Positions 1 to 6,167 of a DNA stretch of 18,172 nt are shown here, in pieces (the first letter of the stretch is position 1; every line of letters begins with the position of its first letter). Both the position numbers and the translations under genes were made by a program. The notes under the pieces were generated by a model. That model ran no database searches. It saw only the letters and a list, made by a program, of their open reading frames with translations, and was not told the origin of the DNA. This DNA is from TMED27 sp050633165 (GTDB taxonomy: Bacteria > Pseudomonadota > Alphaproteobacteria > Micavibrionales > Micavibrionaceae), in NCBI GenBank assembly GCA_050633165.1, contig JBOEFZ010000061.1, positions 1 through 18,172 of the forward strand, read 5' to 3'.

Positions 1-49
1 AATCCATCTTGCCGGCGAGGTAGATTACACGGGCAAGCCGTGTAATGAC
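1..49 (-). repeat. Palindromic intergenic element, cut by the window edge
   Basis: A perfect 9-bp stem (ATTACACGG at 24-32, CCGTGTAAT at 38-46) with a 5-nt loop lies just after the sufA stop. On the minus strand it reads CGTCATT, stem, AATCTA. This is the same skeleton as the larger element at 11171-11296, so I take it as one end of a dispersed palindromic repeat whose other half lies outside the window. It has no T-run, so it is not a classical terminator, although it could still protect the 3' end of the suf transcript. Confidence 0.6.
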
Positions 50-55
50 GAAGCC

Positions 56-424
56 TTAGGATTGTGCACCTTCTTCCCGCATTTTATTCACATCAACATG
101 GAAGCTTTCACCACACCCACAACGGGCGGTTTCATTGGGGTTTGAGAAATCAAAGCGGGAATTACCGAGTTCATCGGTGATGTAATCTATCTGCGTTCCG
201 ATCAGCATCCATGAATAGATTTTCGGGACATTGAGGGTAATGCCGTGTGCCTCGATGATATCATCGCCCGCGCCATCATCGCCTGCCTTGATGTAATCCA
301 TTTTATACGAATTGCCGGAGCAGCCCGTTGCCTTTATCGAAAGACGTACACCTTGCGTCTCTTGCGGTGCACGCTCCAAAAGCGTACGGATTTGATTGGC
401 TGCATTTTCGGTTATTGTAATCAT
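56..424 (-). CDS. sufA: SufA/IscA-type (HesB family) iron-sulfur carrier
   Basis: A-type carrier that accepts Fe-S clusters from the SufBCD scaffold and passes them to apoproteins in the cytoplasm. The 122-residue product begins MITITENAANQI and carries the three family cysteines: one in the GCSG segment near residue 35 and two in the C-terminal CGCGESF motif. Length matches the family. I start at the ATG at 424. An in-frame TTG at 460 would add 12 residues, but those would be translated from the repeat at 436-523 and do not resemble the family's N-terminus. No good Shine-Dalgarno precedes 424. It is the last gene of the suf operon, separated from sufT by the repeat. It could equally be called IscA or ErpA by sequence; operon context favours SufA. 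Confidence 0.9.
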   Translation of the reverse strand: MITITENAANQIRTLLERAPQETQGVRLSIKATGCSGNSYKMDYIKAGDDGAGDDIIEAHGITLNVPKIYSWMLIGTQIDYITDELGNSRFDFSNPNETARCGCGESFHVDVNKMREEGAQS

Positions 425-435
425 GGCTTTATTTT

Positions 436-523
436 GCCACCAAGACGCCAAGAACACCAAGTTTCACGAAGTTTTTTTAATGTTATTTCTTTGTGTTACT
501 TTGCGCGCTTTGCGGCTTTGCGG
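436..523. repeat. Imperfect inverted repeat of CAAG/CTTTG units between sufT and sufA
   Basis: The left arm (436-471) is a run of short units of the type CCACCAAGA, CGCCAAGA, ACACCAAG, CACGAAG. The right arm (487-523) is a run of CTTTGTG, CTTTGCG, CTTTGCGG units, which are the approximate complement. The two arms enclose an AT-rich centre and form an imperfect hairpin that fills the sufT-sufA gap. I recognise this style of 8-10 nt periodic repeat as common between genes in many environmental bacteria (from memory, not checked). It is transcribed as part of the operon. Confidence 0.65.
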
Positions 524-531
524 CGAATCCT

Positions 532-966
532 TTAGTAGAACATATTCAGTTGCATTTTTGCGGTTTCGGACATTTTTGACGGGTCCCATGGCGGGTCCCA
601 GATGATTTCAACATCGACCTCGCCAACGGCCTGTAGCGGGAAAAGCGCGCCCTGCACCCATCCGGGCATTTCTTGCGCCACCGGACAGCCGGGAGATGTA
701 AGGGTCATTTTGATATCAAGGTCGATGACGCCATCATTCTCTAAAAATTTTATGGCGTAGATCAGGCCAAGCTCATATATATTGACCGGAATCTCGGGGT
801 CGTAAATCTCCCGCATTGCATCACGTACGGCGGGCCATAGGGGGTGGGTTTTATCGACCTCGACATGCGGCGGCTCGATAAGGGCAGCCTCTTCTTCGGA
901 TAAAGTATCAGATACACGGGGCGGTGTAGGAACTTGATTTTTCAAGCCTTTTTCTGGTTCAGTCAT
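532..966 (-). CDS. sufT: SufT-like DUF59 (MIP18-type) Fe-S assembly protein
   Basis: Member of the DUF59/MIP18 family found in SUF operons, which assists Fe-S cluster maturation or delivery; its biochemical step is less settled than that of the other Suf proteins. The 144-residue product has a proline/acid-rich N-terminal tail of about 40 residues, then the DUF59 core with the YDPEIPVNIYELGLIY segment (about residues 55-70) and a TSPGCP motif holding the conserved cysteine. It closes with DVEIIWDPPWDPSKMS, also typical of the family. Its start codon overlaps the sufS stop (ATGA), so translation is probably coupled. The sufA gene follows after the periodic repeat. Confidence 0.88.
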   Translation of the reverse strand: MTEPEKGLKNQVPTPPRVSDTLSEEEAALIEPPHVEVDKTHPLWPAVRDAMREIYDPEIPVNIYELGLIYAIKFLENDGVIDLDIKMTLTSPGCPVAQEMPGWVQGALFPLQAVGEVDVEIIWDPPWDPSKMSETAKMQLNMFY

Positions 967-2183
967 AGCAGCATATCTTTCGCTTTTTTGACACCTTCAA
1001 TGAATTGATGGATATCGTCTTCGTTATTATAAAGTGCGATCGAGGCGCGAATTGTACCATCAATACCGAAACGCTGCATCAAGGGCATGCAGCAATGGTG
1101 ACCGCTGCGGGTTGCTACGCCGCATTGATCGAGGATCATGGCGATGTCGGAAATATGCGCACCGTCGAGGGTGAAGCTCAGCACGCCGATTTTATCGGGG
1201 GTGTCGCCGTAGACACGTACACCCTGTATCGCTTTTAATTCCTTATGCGCCAGATCGCTTAATGTTTTTTCATGCGCTTGGATCGCTGTGAGACCGATGG
1301 ATTCGATGTAATCAATCGCCGCGCCTAAACCTATAACCTCGGTAATGGCGGGGGTTCCGGCTTCGAAGCGGTATGGCGGTTCTTTGTAGGTGGTTTTGTC
1401 GAGTGTCACATGCTCGATCATATCGCCACCGCCTTGGTAGGGGGACATGACTTCAAGGATGTCGTATTTACCGTAGAGAACGCCGATACCGCTTGGCCCA
1501 TAGAGCTTATGCCCTGTGAAGGCGAAGAAGTCGCAATCAAGGGTCTCTACGTCGATTTTTTCATGCACAATGGCCTGTGTGCCGTCTAGCAGGACTTTAA
1601 TCTTTGGATTAAACTTACGCGATAAGTTTATGATTTTACTTGCATTATTAATCACACCAAATGCGTTTGATGTGTGTACGCATGCGATGAGTTTTGTTTT
1701 ATCGGAGAGGAGCGTTTCGAACGCATCAAGCTCAAGCGTGCCATCATCACGCACAGGAATGACCTTTATCACAATGCCGATTTCATCGCGGAGCAGTTGC
1801 CACGGGACGATATTGGCGTGGTGTTCCATTGCGGTGATGATGATTTCATCACCTTTGCGGAGATGCGTACGCCCCCAGCTATGCGCGACTAAATTGATGG
1901 ATTCTGTTGCGTTTCTGGTAAAAACAATCTCTTTTTCGCTGTTTGCGCCAATGAAACGCGCAATTTTGGCGCGCACAGCCTCGAAATTAGCCGTTAAATC
2001 CTGCGAAATGCGATAAAGGCCGCGATGAATGTTGGAATAGCCGGATTTTTGCAGGTCGGACATCGCATTTATAACTGAAATTGGCTTTTGCGCGCTGGCG
2101 GCGCTATCCAAAAACGCCAAAGGCTTGCCGTTCATTGTTGTTTCCAAAATTGGAAAATCTGCTCTGTTATTTACTATCGTCAT
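963..2183 (-). CDS. sufS: SufS group II cysteine desulfurase
   Basis: PLP-dependent enzyme that takes sulfur from L-cysteine, forming alanine and a protein persulfide that feeds the SufBCD scaffold. The 406-residue length is standard. Visible hallmarks are the PLP-binding lysine K226 in FTGHKLYGP, the aspartate/glutamine pair in DGTQ (200-203) and the active-site cysteine C364 in RSGHHCCMPL. Here a second cysteine (C365) follows directly, where many homologues have a non-cysteine residue. No sufE or sufU partner is in the window, so the sulfur acceptor must be encoded elsewhere if the usual mechanism applies. The ATG at 2183 gives the usual RADFPIL N-terminus but lacks a clear Shine-Dalgarno. 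A palindromic repeat separates it from sufD. Confidence 0.96.
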   Translation of the reverse strand: MTIVNNRADFPILETTMNGKPLAFLDSAASAQKPISVINAMSDLQKSGYSNIHRGLYRISQDLTANFEAVRAKIARFIGANSEKEIVFTRNATESINLVAHSWGRTHLRKGDEIIITAMEHHANIVPWQLLRDEIGIVIKVIPVRDDGTLELDAFETLLSDKTKLIACVHTSNAFGVINNASKIINLSRKFNPKIKVLLDGTQAIVHEKIDVETLDCDFFAFTGHKLYGPSGIGVLYGKYDILEVMSPYQGGGDMIEHVTLDKTTYKEPPYRFEAGTPAITEVIGLGAAIDYIESIGLTAIQAHEKTLSDLAHKELKAIQGVRVYGDTPDKIGVLSFTLDGAHISDIAMILDQCGVATRSGHHCCMPLMQRFGIDGTIRASIALYNNEDDIHQFIEGVKKAKDMLL

Positions 2184-2203
2184 AATTTTTTGTACTCGAA
2201 GTT

Positions 2204-2253
2204 GCGAAGCAACGAAGATAAGGAATCAAAACTTCGTAACTTCGTTGCTTCGC
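2204..2253. repeat. Perfect 14-bp inverted repeat between sufD and sufS
   Basis: The arms GCGAAGCAACGAAG (2204-2217) and CTTCGTTGCTTCGC (2240-2253) are exact complements separated by 22 nt. Additional CGAAG units flank and lie within it (for example 2197-2202). It fills most of the sufD-sufS gap and is unrelated in sequence to the other suf-operon repeats. In mRNA it would form a stable stem about 20 nt upstream of the sufS start. Confidence 0.8.
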
Positions 2254-2254
2254 G

Positions 2255-3211
2255 TTAAATTTCCAATGCGGTTTGAAGCCAGTTATTTGCTCTCTCTAAA
2301 ACTTCCTCACGGATGGTTTCGTTTTCGATTTTATCGACTGCCTCGCTGACAAAGGCCTGCACGAGGAGCAAGCGGGCTTGTGCTTCGCTGAGGCCGCGTT
2401 GACGCAAGTAGAAGAGCGGTTCTTCGTCGAGTTGTCCGGTTGTGGCGCCGTGGGAGCATTTTACGTCATCGGCGTAAATCTCTAGCTCCGGCTTTGTGTC
2501 CATCTCCGCATCGGGGGAGAGAAGGTGCGCGTTGGAGAGTTGGTAGCCATCGGTTTTTTGCGCGATTTGGTGTACGTGTACTTTGCCTTGGAACACGCAG
2601 CGCGCCTTATCATCCAAAAGGGTACGGTAGAATTGGTTGGATTGCGTGTGCGGGGCTTGGTGCTCGATCAGGATGGTGGTGTCGCCGTGCTGCGTGCCAT
2701 TCAGGAGGTTTACGCCGTTAAAACTTACCTCTGCGCCCTGCCCCTGTATCTCCGCATGGATGTCGTGGCGGGTGAGTTTACCGCCGATATTCAGGCTAAA
2801 CCCATTATAAACAGCATCGCGAGCAGCGGTGATATGCACCATATTGGTCTGTACGCCATCGGGCATGTCGTCATTAATGCGGATGTGGTGGAGTTTCGCG
2901 TTTTGACCGAGAGTGATTTGGGTGGTCATATTTTTCCAGTAGCTGCCCTGCCCCCCTTGGCGTTCGATGATTGTTGCTTCGGCGTTATCCTCGATGGTGA
3001 TTTTCAAGTGTACCTGTACGTGTTCCTTATCCGCCGCCGTGAAGGTGATATCTTGCGGAATCTCACAGGTTTCCCCACTGGTTTTGTGGATAACGATTTC
3101 CTGTACGTCTCCATCAACCAAATTCGCGGGGATGGCGCGGGGGAGATTGGTGTATTTCCACTCTTCCACCTTTGGGGTTGGGAGGTTTTGTATGTCTAAT
3201 GCTTGTTTCAT
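2255..3211 (-). CDS. sufD: SufD scaffold subunit, short form
   Basis: Component of the SufBCD complex, on which Fe-S clusters are built in the cytoplasm; SufD pairs with SufB through its beta-helix core. The product starts almost directly at the PTPKVEEWKYTNL motif (residues 11-23), continues as a beta-rich core, and ends with KCSHGATTGQLDEE (the conserved histidine is H254) and the C-terminal helical RQRGLSEAQAR region. At 318 residues it is about 100 shorter than the roughly 420-residue E. coli protein. It lacks the N-terminal leader of about 40 residues, and the core is more compact. The hallmarks are intact, so I consider it functional rather than broken. No Shine-Dalgarno precedes the ATG at 3211, which lies in AT-rich sequence after the palindrome at 3231-3306. 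Confidence 0.92.
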   Translation of the reverse strand: MKQALDIQNLPTPKVEEWKYTNLPRAIPANLVDGDVQEIVIHKTSGETCEIPQDITFTAADKEHVQVHLKITIEDNAEATIIERQGGQGSYWKNMTTQITLGQNAKLHHIRINDDMPDGVQTNMVHITAARDAVYNGFSLNIGGKLTRHDIHAEIQGQGAEVSFNGVNLLNGTQHGDTTILIEHQAPHTQSNQFYRTLLDDKARCVFQGKVHVHQIAQKTDGYQLSNAHLLSPDAEMDTKPELEIYADDVKCSHGATTGQLDEEPLFYLRQRGLSEAQARLLLVQAFVSEAVDKIENETIREEVLERANNWLQTALEI

Positions 3212-3230
3212 ATTTTTAAACTTTTTATTT

Positions 3231-3306
3231 TACGCGGAGAAACAGAGGTTCGGAGTTTTTTTATTTTATAAAAATTTAAAACTCCGCTTCTTCGAAACTC
3301 CGCGTA
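3231..3306. repeat. Nested inverted repeat between sufC and sufD
   Basis: The outer arms TACGCGGAG (3231-3239) and CTCCGCGTA (3298-3306) pair perfectly. The inner arms CGGAGTTTT (3251-3259) and AAAACTCCG (3278-3286) also pair perfectly around an AT-rich 18-nt centre. The element occupies nearly the whole gap from the end of sufC to sufD. The CGGAG units resemble in style, but not in sequence, the periodic repeat at 436-523. Confidence 0.8.
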
Positions 3307-3311
3307 GAAAA

Positions 3312-4073
3312 TTATGCTGCCTCTTCCAAAAATTCCGCGTAGCCGCGCTCTTCCAGCTCTAGCGCGAGCTCAGGGCCGCCGGTTTTGATGATTTTTCCTT
3401 TTGCCAAGACATGCACGACATCGGGCTTGATATAATCGAGCAAGCGTTGGTAGTGCGTAATGACGAGGAAGGAGCGTTTACCGTCGCGCATCGCATTAAC
3501 GCCATCCGCCACAACTTTCAGCGCATCAATATCTAGGCCGGAATCGGTCTCATCGAGGACGCAGAATTTCGGCTCTAACATTGCCATTTGCAGGACTTCA
3601 TTCCGCTTTTTCTCTCCACCCGAAAAGCCGACATTGACCGCGCGTTTCATCATGTCGTCGGAGATGCCTAGCTCTTTACATTTTGATTTGATGAGTTTGA
3701 GCATACCGAGCGCGTCCAGCTCCTCCTCTCCCCGCTGTTTGCGGATGGCGTTGATGGAGGTTTTTAGGAAGGTGCTCATGTTAACGCCCGGAATTTCGAC
3801 GGGGTATTGGAAGGCAAGAAAAAGGCCGGCGGCGGCGCGCTCTTCGGGATCGAGGTCGAGGAGGTCTTGCCCGTCGAGCGTAGCCGAGCCCTCCGTAACC
3901 TCGTAATCTTCTTGTCCGGCGAGGACGTAAGATAACGTTGATTTCCCGCTGCCGTTTGGCCCCATGATGGCGTGCACTTCGCCCTCGGGGATGTCGAGCG
4001 TTATTCCTTTGAGGATTTCCTTTTCACCTTCGTCCGTTTCAACATTTGCTTTTAAGTTGTTTATTTTGATCAT
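3312..4073 (-). CDS. sufC: SufC ABC-type ATPase of the SufBCD complex
   Basis: Soluble ABC-type ATPase whose ATP-driven dimerisation reshapes the SufB-SufD heterodimer during cluster assembly; it does not transport anything. The 253 residues contain Walker A GPNGSGKST (38-46), the Q-loop glutamine near residue 89, the SufC-type signature FSGGEKKRNE (150-159), Walker B FCVLDE with catalytic E175, the D-loop SGLD and switch histidine H207. Length is typical. The start codon overlaps the sufB stop by one base (TAATG), implying translational coupling, and a GGAAG/TTGGA stretch lies just upstream. The nested repeat at 3231-3306 follows, before sufD. Confidence 0.97.
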   Translation of the reverse strand: MIKINNLKANVETDEGEKEILKGITLDIPEGEVHAIMGPNGSGKSTLSYVLAGQEDYEVTEGSATLDGQDLLDLDPEERAAAGLFLAFQYPVEIPGVNMSTFLKTSINAIRKQRGEEELDALGMLKLIKSKCKELGISDDMMKRAVNVGFSGGEKKRNEVLQMAMLEPKFCVLDETDSGLDIDALKVVADGVNAMRDGKRSFLVITHYQRLLDYIKPDVVHVLAKGKIIKTGGPELALELEERGYAEFLEEAA

Positions 4074-5554
4074 TATCCAACACTTCCTTCTAAACTAATT
4101 CCTACTAATTTTTGTGCCTCTACCGCGAATTCCATCGGTAATTCTTGCATCACCTCGCGGGCGAAGCCGTTTACGATTAGGGCGATGGCTTCTTCTTCGC
4201 TAAGGCCGCGTTGCATGCAGTAGAAGAGTTGATCTTCGCCGATTTTGCTCGTTGTTGCTTCGTGCTCTAAATTCGCGGATTTGTTTTTGCTCTCGATATA
4301 CGGCACGGTGTGTGCGCCGCATTGGTCGCCGATTAGGAGGGAGTCACAGACGGTGAAGTTGCGTGCGCCTTCCGCGCCGGCGTTGATTTTCACGAGGCCT
4401 CTGTACGTGTTGTCTGAGCGCCCTGCGCTGATGCCTTTTGAGATAATCCGGCTTTTTGTGTTCTTACCGATATGGATCATTTTTGTGCCGGTGTCGGCTT
4501 GTTGGCGGCCATTGGTGATGGCGACGGAGTAGAACTCGCCTTGGCTGTTATCGCCTTTGAGGATACAGGATGGGTATTTCCATGTGATGGCTGATCCGGT
4601 TTCGACTTGGGTCCAGCTGATTTTGGAATTGCGCCCTTCGCAGATGCCGCGCTTGGTGACGAAATTATAAATCCCGCCTTTGCCCGTTTCAAAATCGCCA
4701 GGATACCAGTTTTGTACGGTGGAATATTTGATCTCCGCATCTTCATGGGCGATCAATTCTACAATCGCGGCGTGGAGTTGGTTTTCATCGCGCATGGGCG
4801 CGGTGCAGCCCTCAAGGTAGGACACGTACGATCCTTTTTCCGCAATGATTAATGTGCGCTCAAACTGCCCTGTGTTTAGTTCATTAATGCGGAAATAGGT
4901 GCTGAGCTCCATCGGGCAGCGGACACCTTCGGGGATGTAGACGAAGCTGCCGTCGGTGAAGACTGCGCTGTTTAAGCAGGCATGTTTGTTATCGCCGGGG
5001 GGGACAACGCTACCCATATATTTTTTGACCAATTCGGGGTGGTCTTTGATCGCGTCGGAGATCGAGCAGAAGATCACGCCGGATTCGGCCAATTTTGCCT
5101 TAAACGTGGTGGCGACGGAGACGGAGTCGAAGACCACATCGACCGCGACGGGTGTACGTTCCTGTACGCCTGCTAATATCTCTTGTTCACGCAAGGGGAT
5201 GCCGAGTTTCGAGTAGGTTTCGAGCAAGATGGGGTCAACATCATCGATGGTTTTCGGGCCATCGCTCGCGCTTTTCGGGGCGGCGTAGTAGTAGCTATCT
5301 TGGTAATCGATCGGCTGGATATTGAGTTTTGACCAATCGGGCTCGGGCATCTCCAACCACTTGCGATAGGCCTTTAAACGCCAATCCAGCATCCATTCCG
5401 GCTCACCCTTTTTCGCGGAGATAAAGCGTACGATATCCTCGGACAGGCCCTTCGGGGCTTTTTCCGTTTCGATATCGGTGACAAAGCCCGCCTCGTATTT
5501 TCCGGCGAGGGCTTCGACTTGATCGATGGTTTCTTGTTCTACGGCCTGATTCAT
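4073..5554 (-). CDS. sufB: SufB Fe-S scaffold protein
   Basis: Core scaffold of the SUF pathway, receiving sulfur from SufS and assembling the cluster at the SufB-SufD interface. The 493-residue length matches the family. Conserved stretches include VYIPEGVRCPMELSTYFRIN (about 205-224), the CTAPMRDENQLHAA region, and DSLLIGDQCGAHTVPYIE, whose C412 corresponds to the essential cysteine 405 of E. coli SufB. The acidic SKIGED segment follows (436-441). The start at 5554 is supported by an AAGGAT Shine-Dalgarno with 6-7 nt spacing, located in the 9-nt gap after the regulator gene. This is the best ribosome-binding site in the operon. Confidence 0.97.
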   Translation of the reverse strand: MNQAVEQETIDQVEALAGKYEAGFVTDIETEKAPKGLSEDIVRFISAKKGEPEWMLDWRLKAYRKWLEMPEPDWSKLNIQPIDYQDSYYYAAPKSASDGPKTIDDVDPILLETYSKLGIPLREQEILAGVQERTPVAVDVVFDSVSVATTFKAKLAESGVIFCSISDAIKDHPELVKKYMGSVVPPGDNKHACLNSAVFTDGSFVYIPEGVRCPMELSTYFRINELNTGQFERTLIIAEKGSYVSYLEGCTAPMRDENQLHAAIVELIAHEDAEIKYSTVQNWYPGDFETGKGGIYNFVTKRGICEGRNSKISWTQVETGSAITWKYPSCILKGDNSQGEFYSVAITNGRQQADTGTKMIHIGKNTKSRIISKGISAGRSDNTYRGLVKINAGAEGARNFTVCDSLLIGDQCGAHTVPYIESKNKSANLEHEATTSKIGEDQLFYCMQRGLSEEEAIALIVNGFAREVMQELPMEFAVEAQKLVGISLEGSVG

Positions 5555-5563
5555 GTCTTATCC

Positions 5564-6010
5564 TTAAAGGGGCATCTCTTCAAAATCTGCGTCGGTTAAA
5601 AACGGGTTCGGGGGTGTCATGTCATAGAGCGTGACCGATTGCAAGGCGTCTTTGACCGCGTTATTCACGCTGTTCCAACGTCCATTGAGTGCGCAGCTAT
5701 CGGCGATATCGCAGCAACCATCATGATCATCGACGCAGGCGGCAAGCGCGATATCCCCCTCCATCGCGCAGGCGATTTCATAAACGGTGATTTCCTTTGA
5801 CGTTCGCGCAAGGCTGTACCCGCCATTTGCGCCGCGCAGGGAGGTAATGATGCTGCCCTTTGCCAGTAGCTTTAGCGCCTTTGACACGGTTGGTTCGGGC
5901 AAGGATGTGCGCTGCGACAATGTGGAGGCGCTGAGCAAGGCCTCATCGCTGTTTTGCAGTGTGGTGAGTATGACCACCGCGTAATCCGTTAATTTTGAAA
6001 ACTTAATCAT
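5564..6010 (-). CDS. Rrf2/IscR-family SUF system regulator
   Basis: Transcription factor of the Rrf2 family, closest by recall to the 'SUF system Fe-S cluster assembly regulator' group, which probably senses cluster status and adjusts suf expression. The 148 residues have the winged-helix start MIKFSKLTDYAVVILTTL, a helix-turn-helix at about 26-50 (LPEPTVSKALKLLA), the wing RGANGGYSLAR (59-69), and a cysteine group C92, C99, C100 and C106 that could hold a [2Fe-2S] cluster, as in IscR. It ends LYDMTPPNPFLTDADFEEMPL-like, a short acidic tail. It is first in the operon, 9 nt before sufB, and sits directly downstream of a dyad that is probably its own operator (6039-6063). Whether it behaves as IscR or as another Rrf2 type cannot be settled here. 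Confidence 0.92.
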   Translation of the reverse strand: MIKFSKLTDYAVVILTTLQNSDEALLSASTLSQRTSLPEPTVSKALKLLAKGSIITSLRGANGGYSLARTSKEITVYEIACAMEGDIALAACVDDHDGCCDIADSCALNGRWNSVNNAVKDALQSVTLYDMTPPNPFLTDADFEEMPL

Positions 6011-6038
6011 AACCAGTTGAGATTCATTATCAATTTCA

Positions 6039-6063
6039 ATATCGTACTGTTTTTGTACGGTAT
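6039..6063. promoter_or_regulatory. IscR-type 25-bp dyad operator of the suf operon
   Basis: The arms ATATCGTAC (6039-6047) and GTACGGTAT (6055-6063) are complementary at 8 of 9 positions with a 7-nt spacer. The 25-bp layout, opening with ATA and closing with TAT, is that of the known E. coli IscR type 1 site, although the inner bases are GTAC rather than GACT. It covers the predicted start of transcription just after the -10 element, a position suited to autorepression by the Rrf2-family gene it precedes. Confidence 0.6.
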
Positions 6064-6067
6064 GAGA

Positions 6068-6096
6068 TATATGTCACCCTGCCCCCGATTTTTCAA
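6068..6096 (-). promoter_or_regulatory. Predicted sigma70-type promoter of the suf operon
   Basis: On the minus strand, TTGAAA (6091-6096) and CATATA (6068-6073) are separated by 17 nt. Transcription would begin near 6061, inside the dyad operator, leaving a leader of about 50 nt before the regulator ATG at 6010. It was chosen by match and spacing only. Confidence 0.5.
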
Positions 6097-6167
6097 GGGA
6101 AAAAGTTTCATGTTGAAAACTTTGTTTTGAAAGATAAGAAAGCGCGTAAAGCTGCTAGGCTAGGCAG

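Noticed and set aside
425..460. TTG-initiated 12-residue extension of SufA
   Set aside because: It would be translated from the periodic repeat, is unlike family N-termini, and the ATG at 424 gives the normal start.
436..523. CRISPR-like array
   Set aside because: Units are 7-10 nt, imperfect and without spacers; no cas genes are present.
2525..3199. 224-residue open frame on the plus strand
   Set aside because: It is the antisense shadow of sufD, which has clear family motifs.
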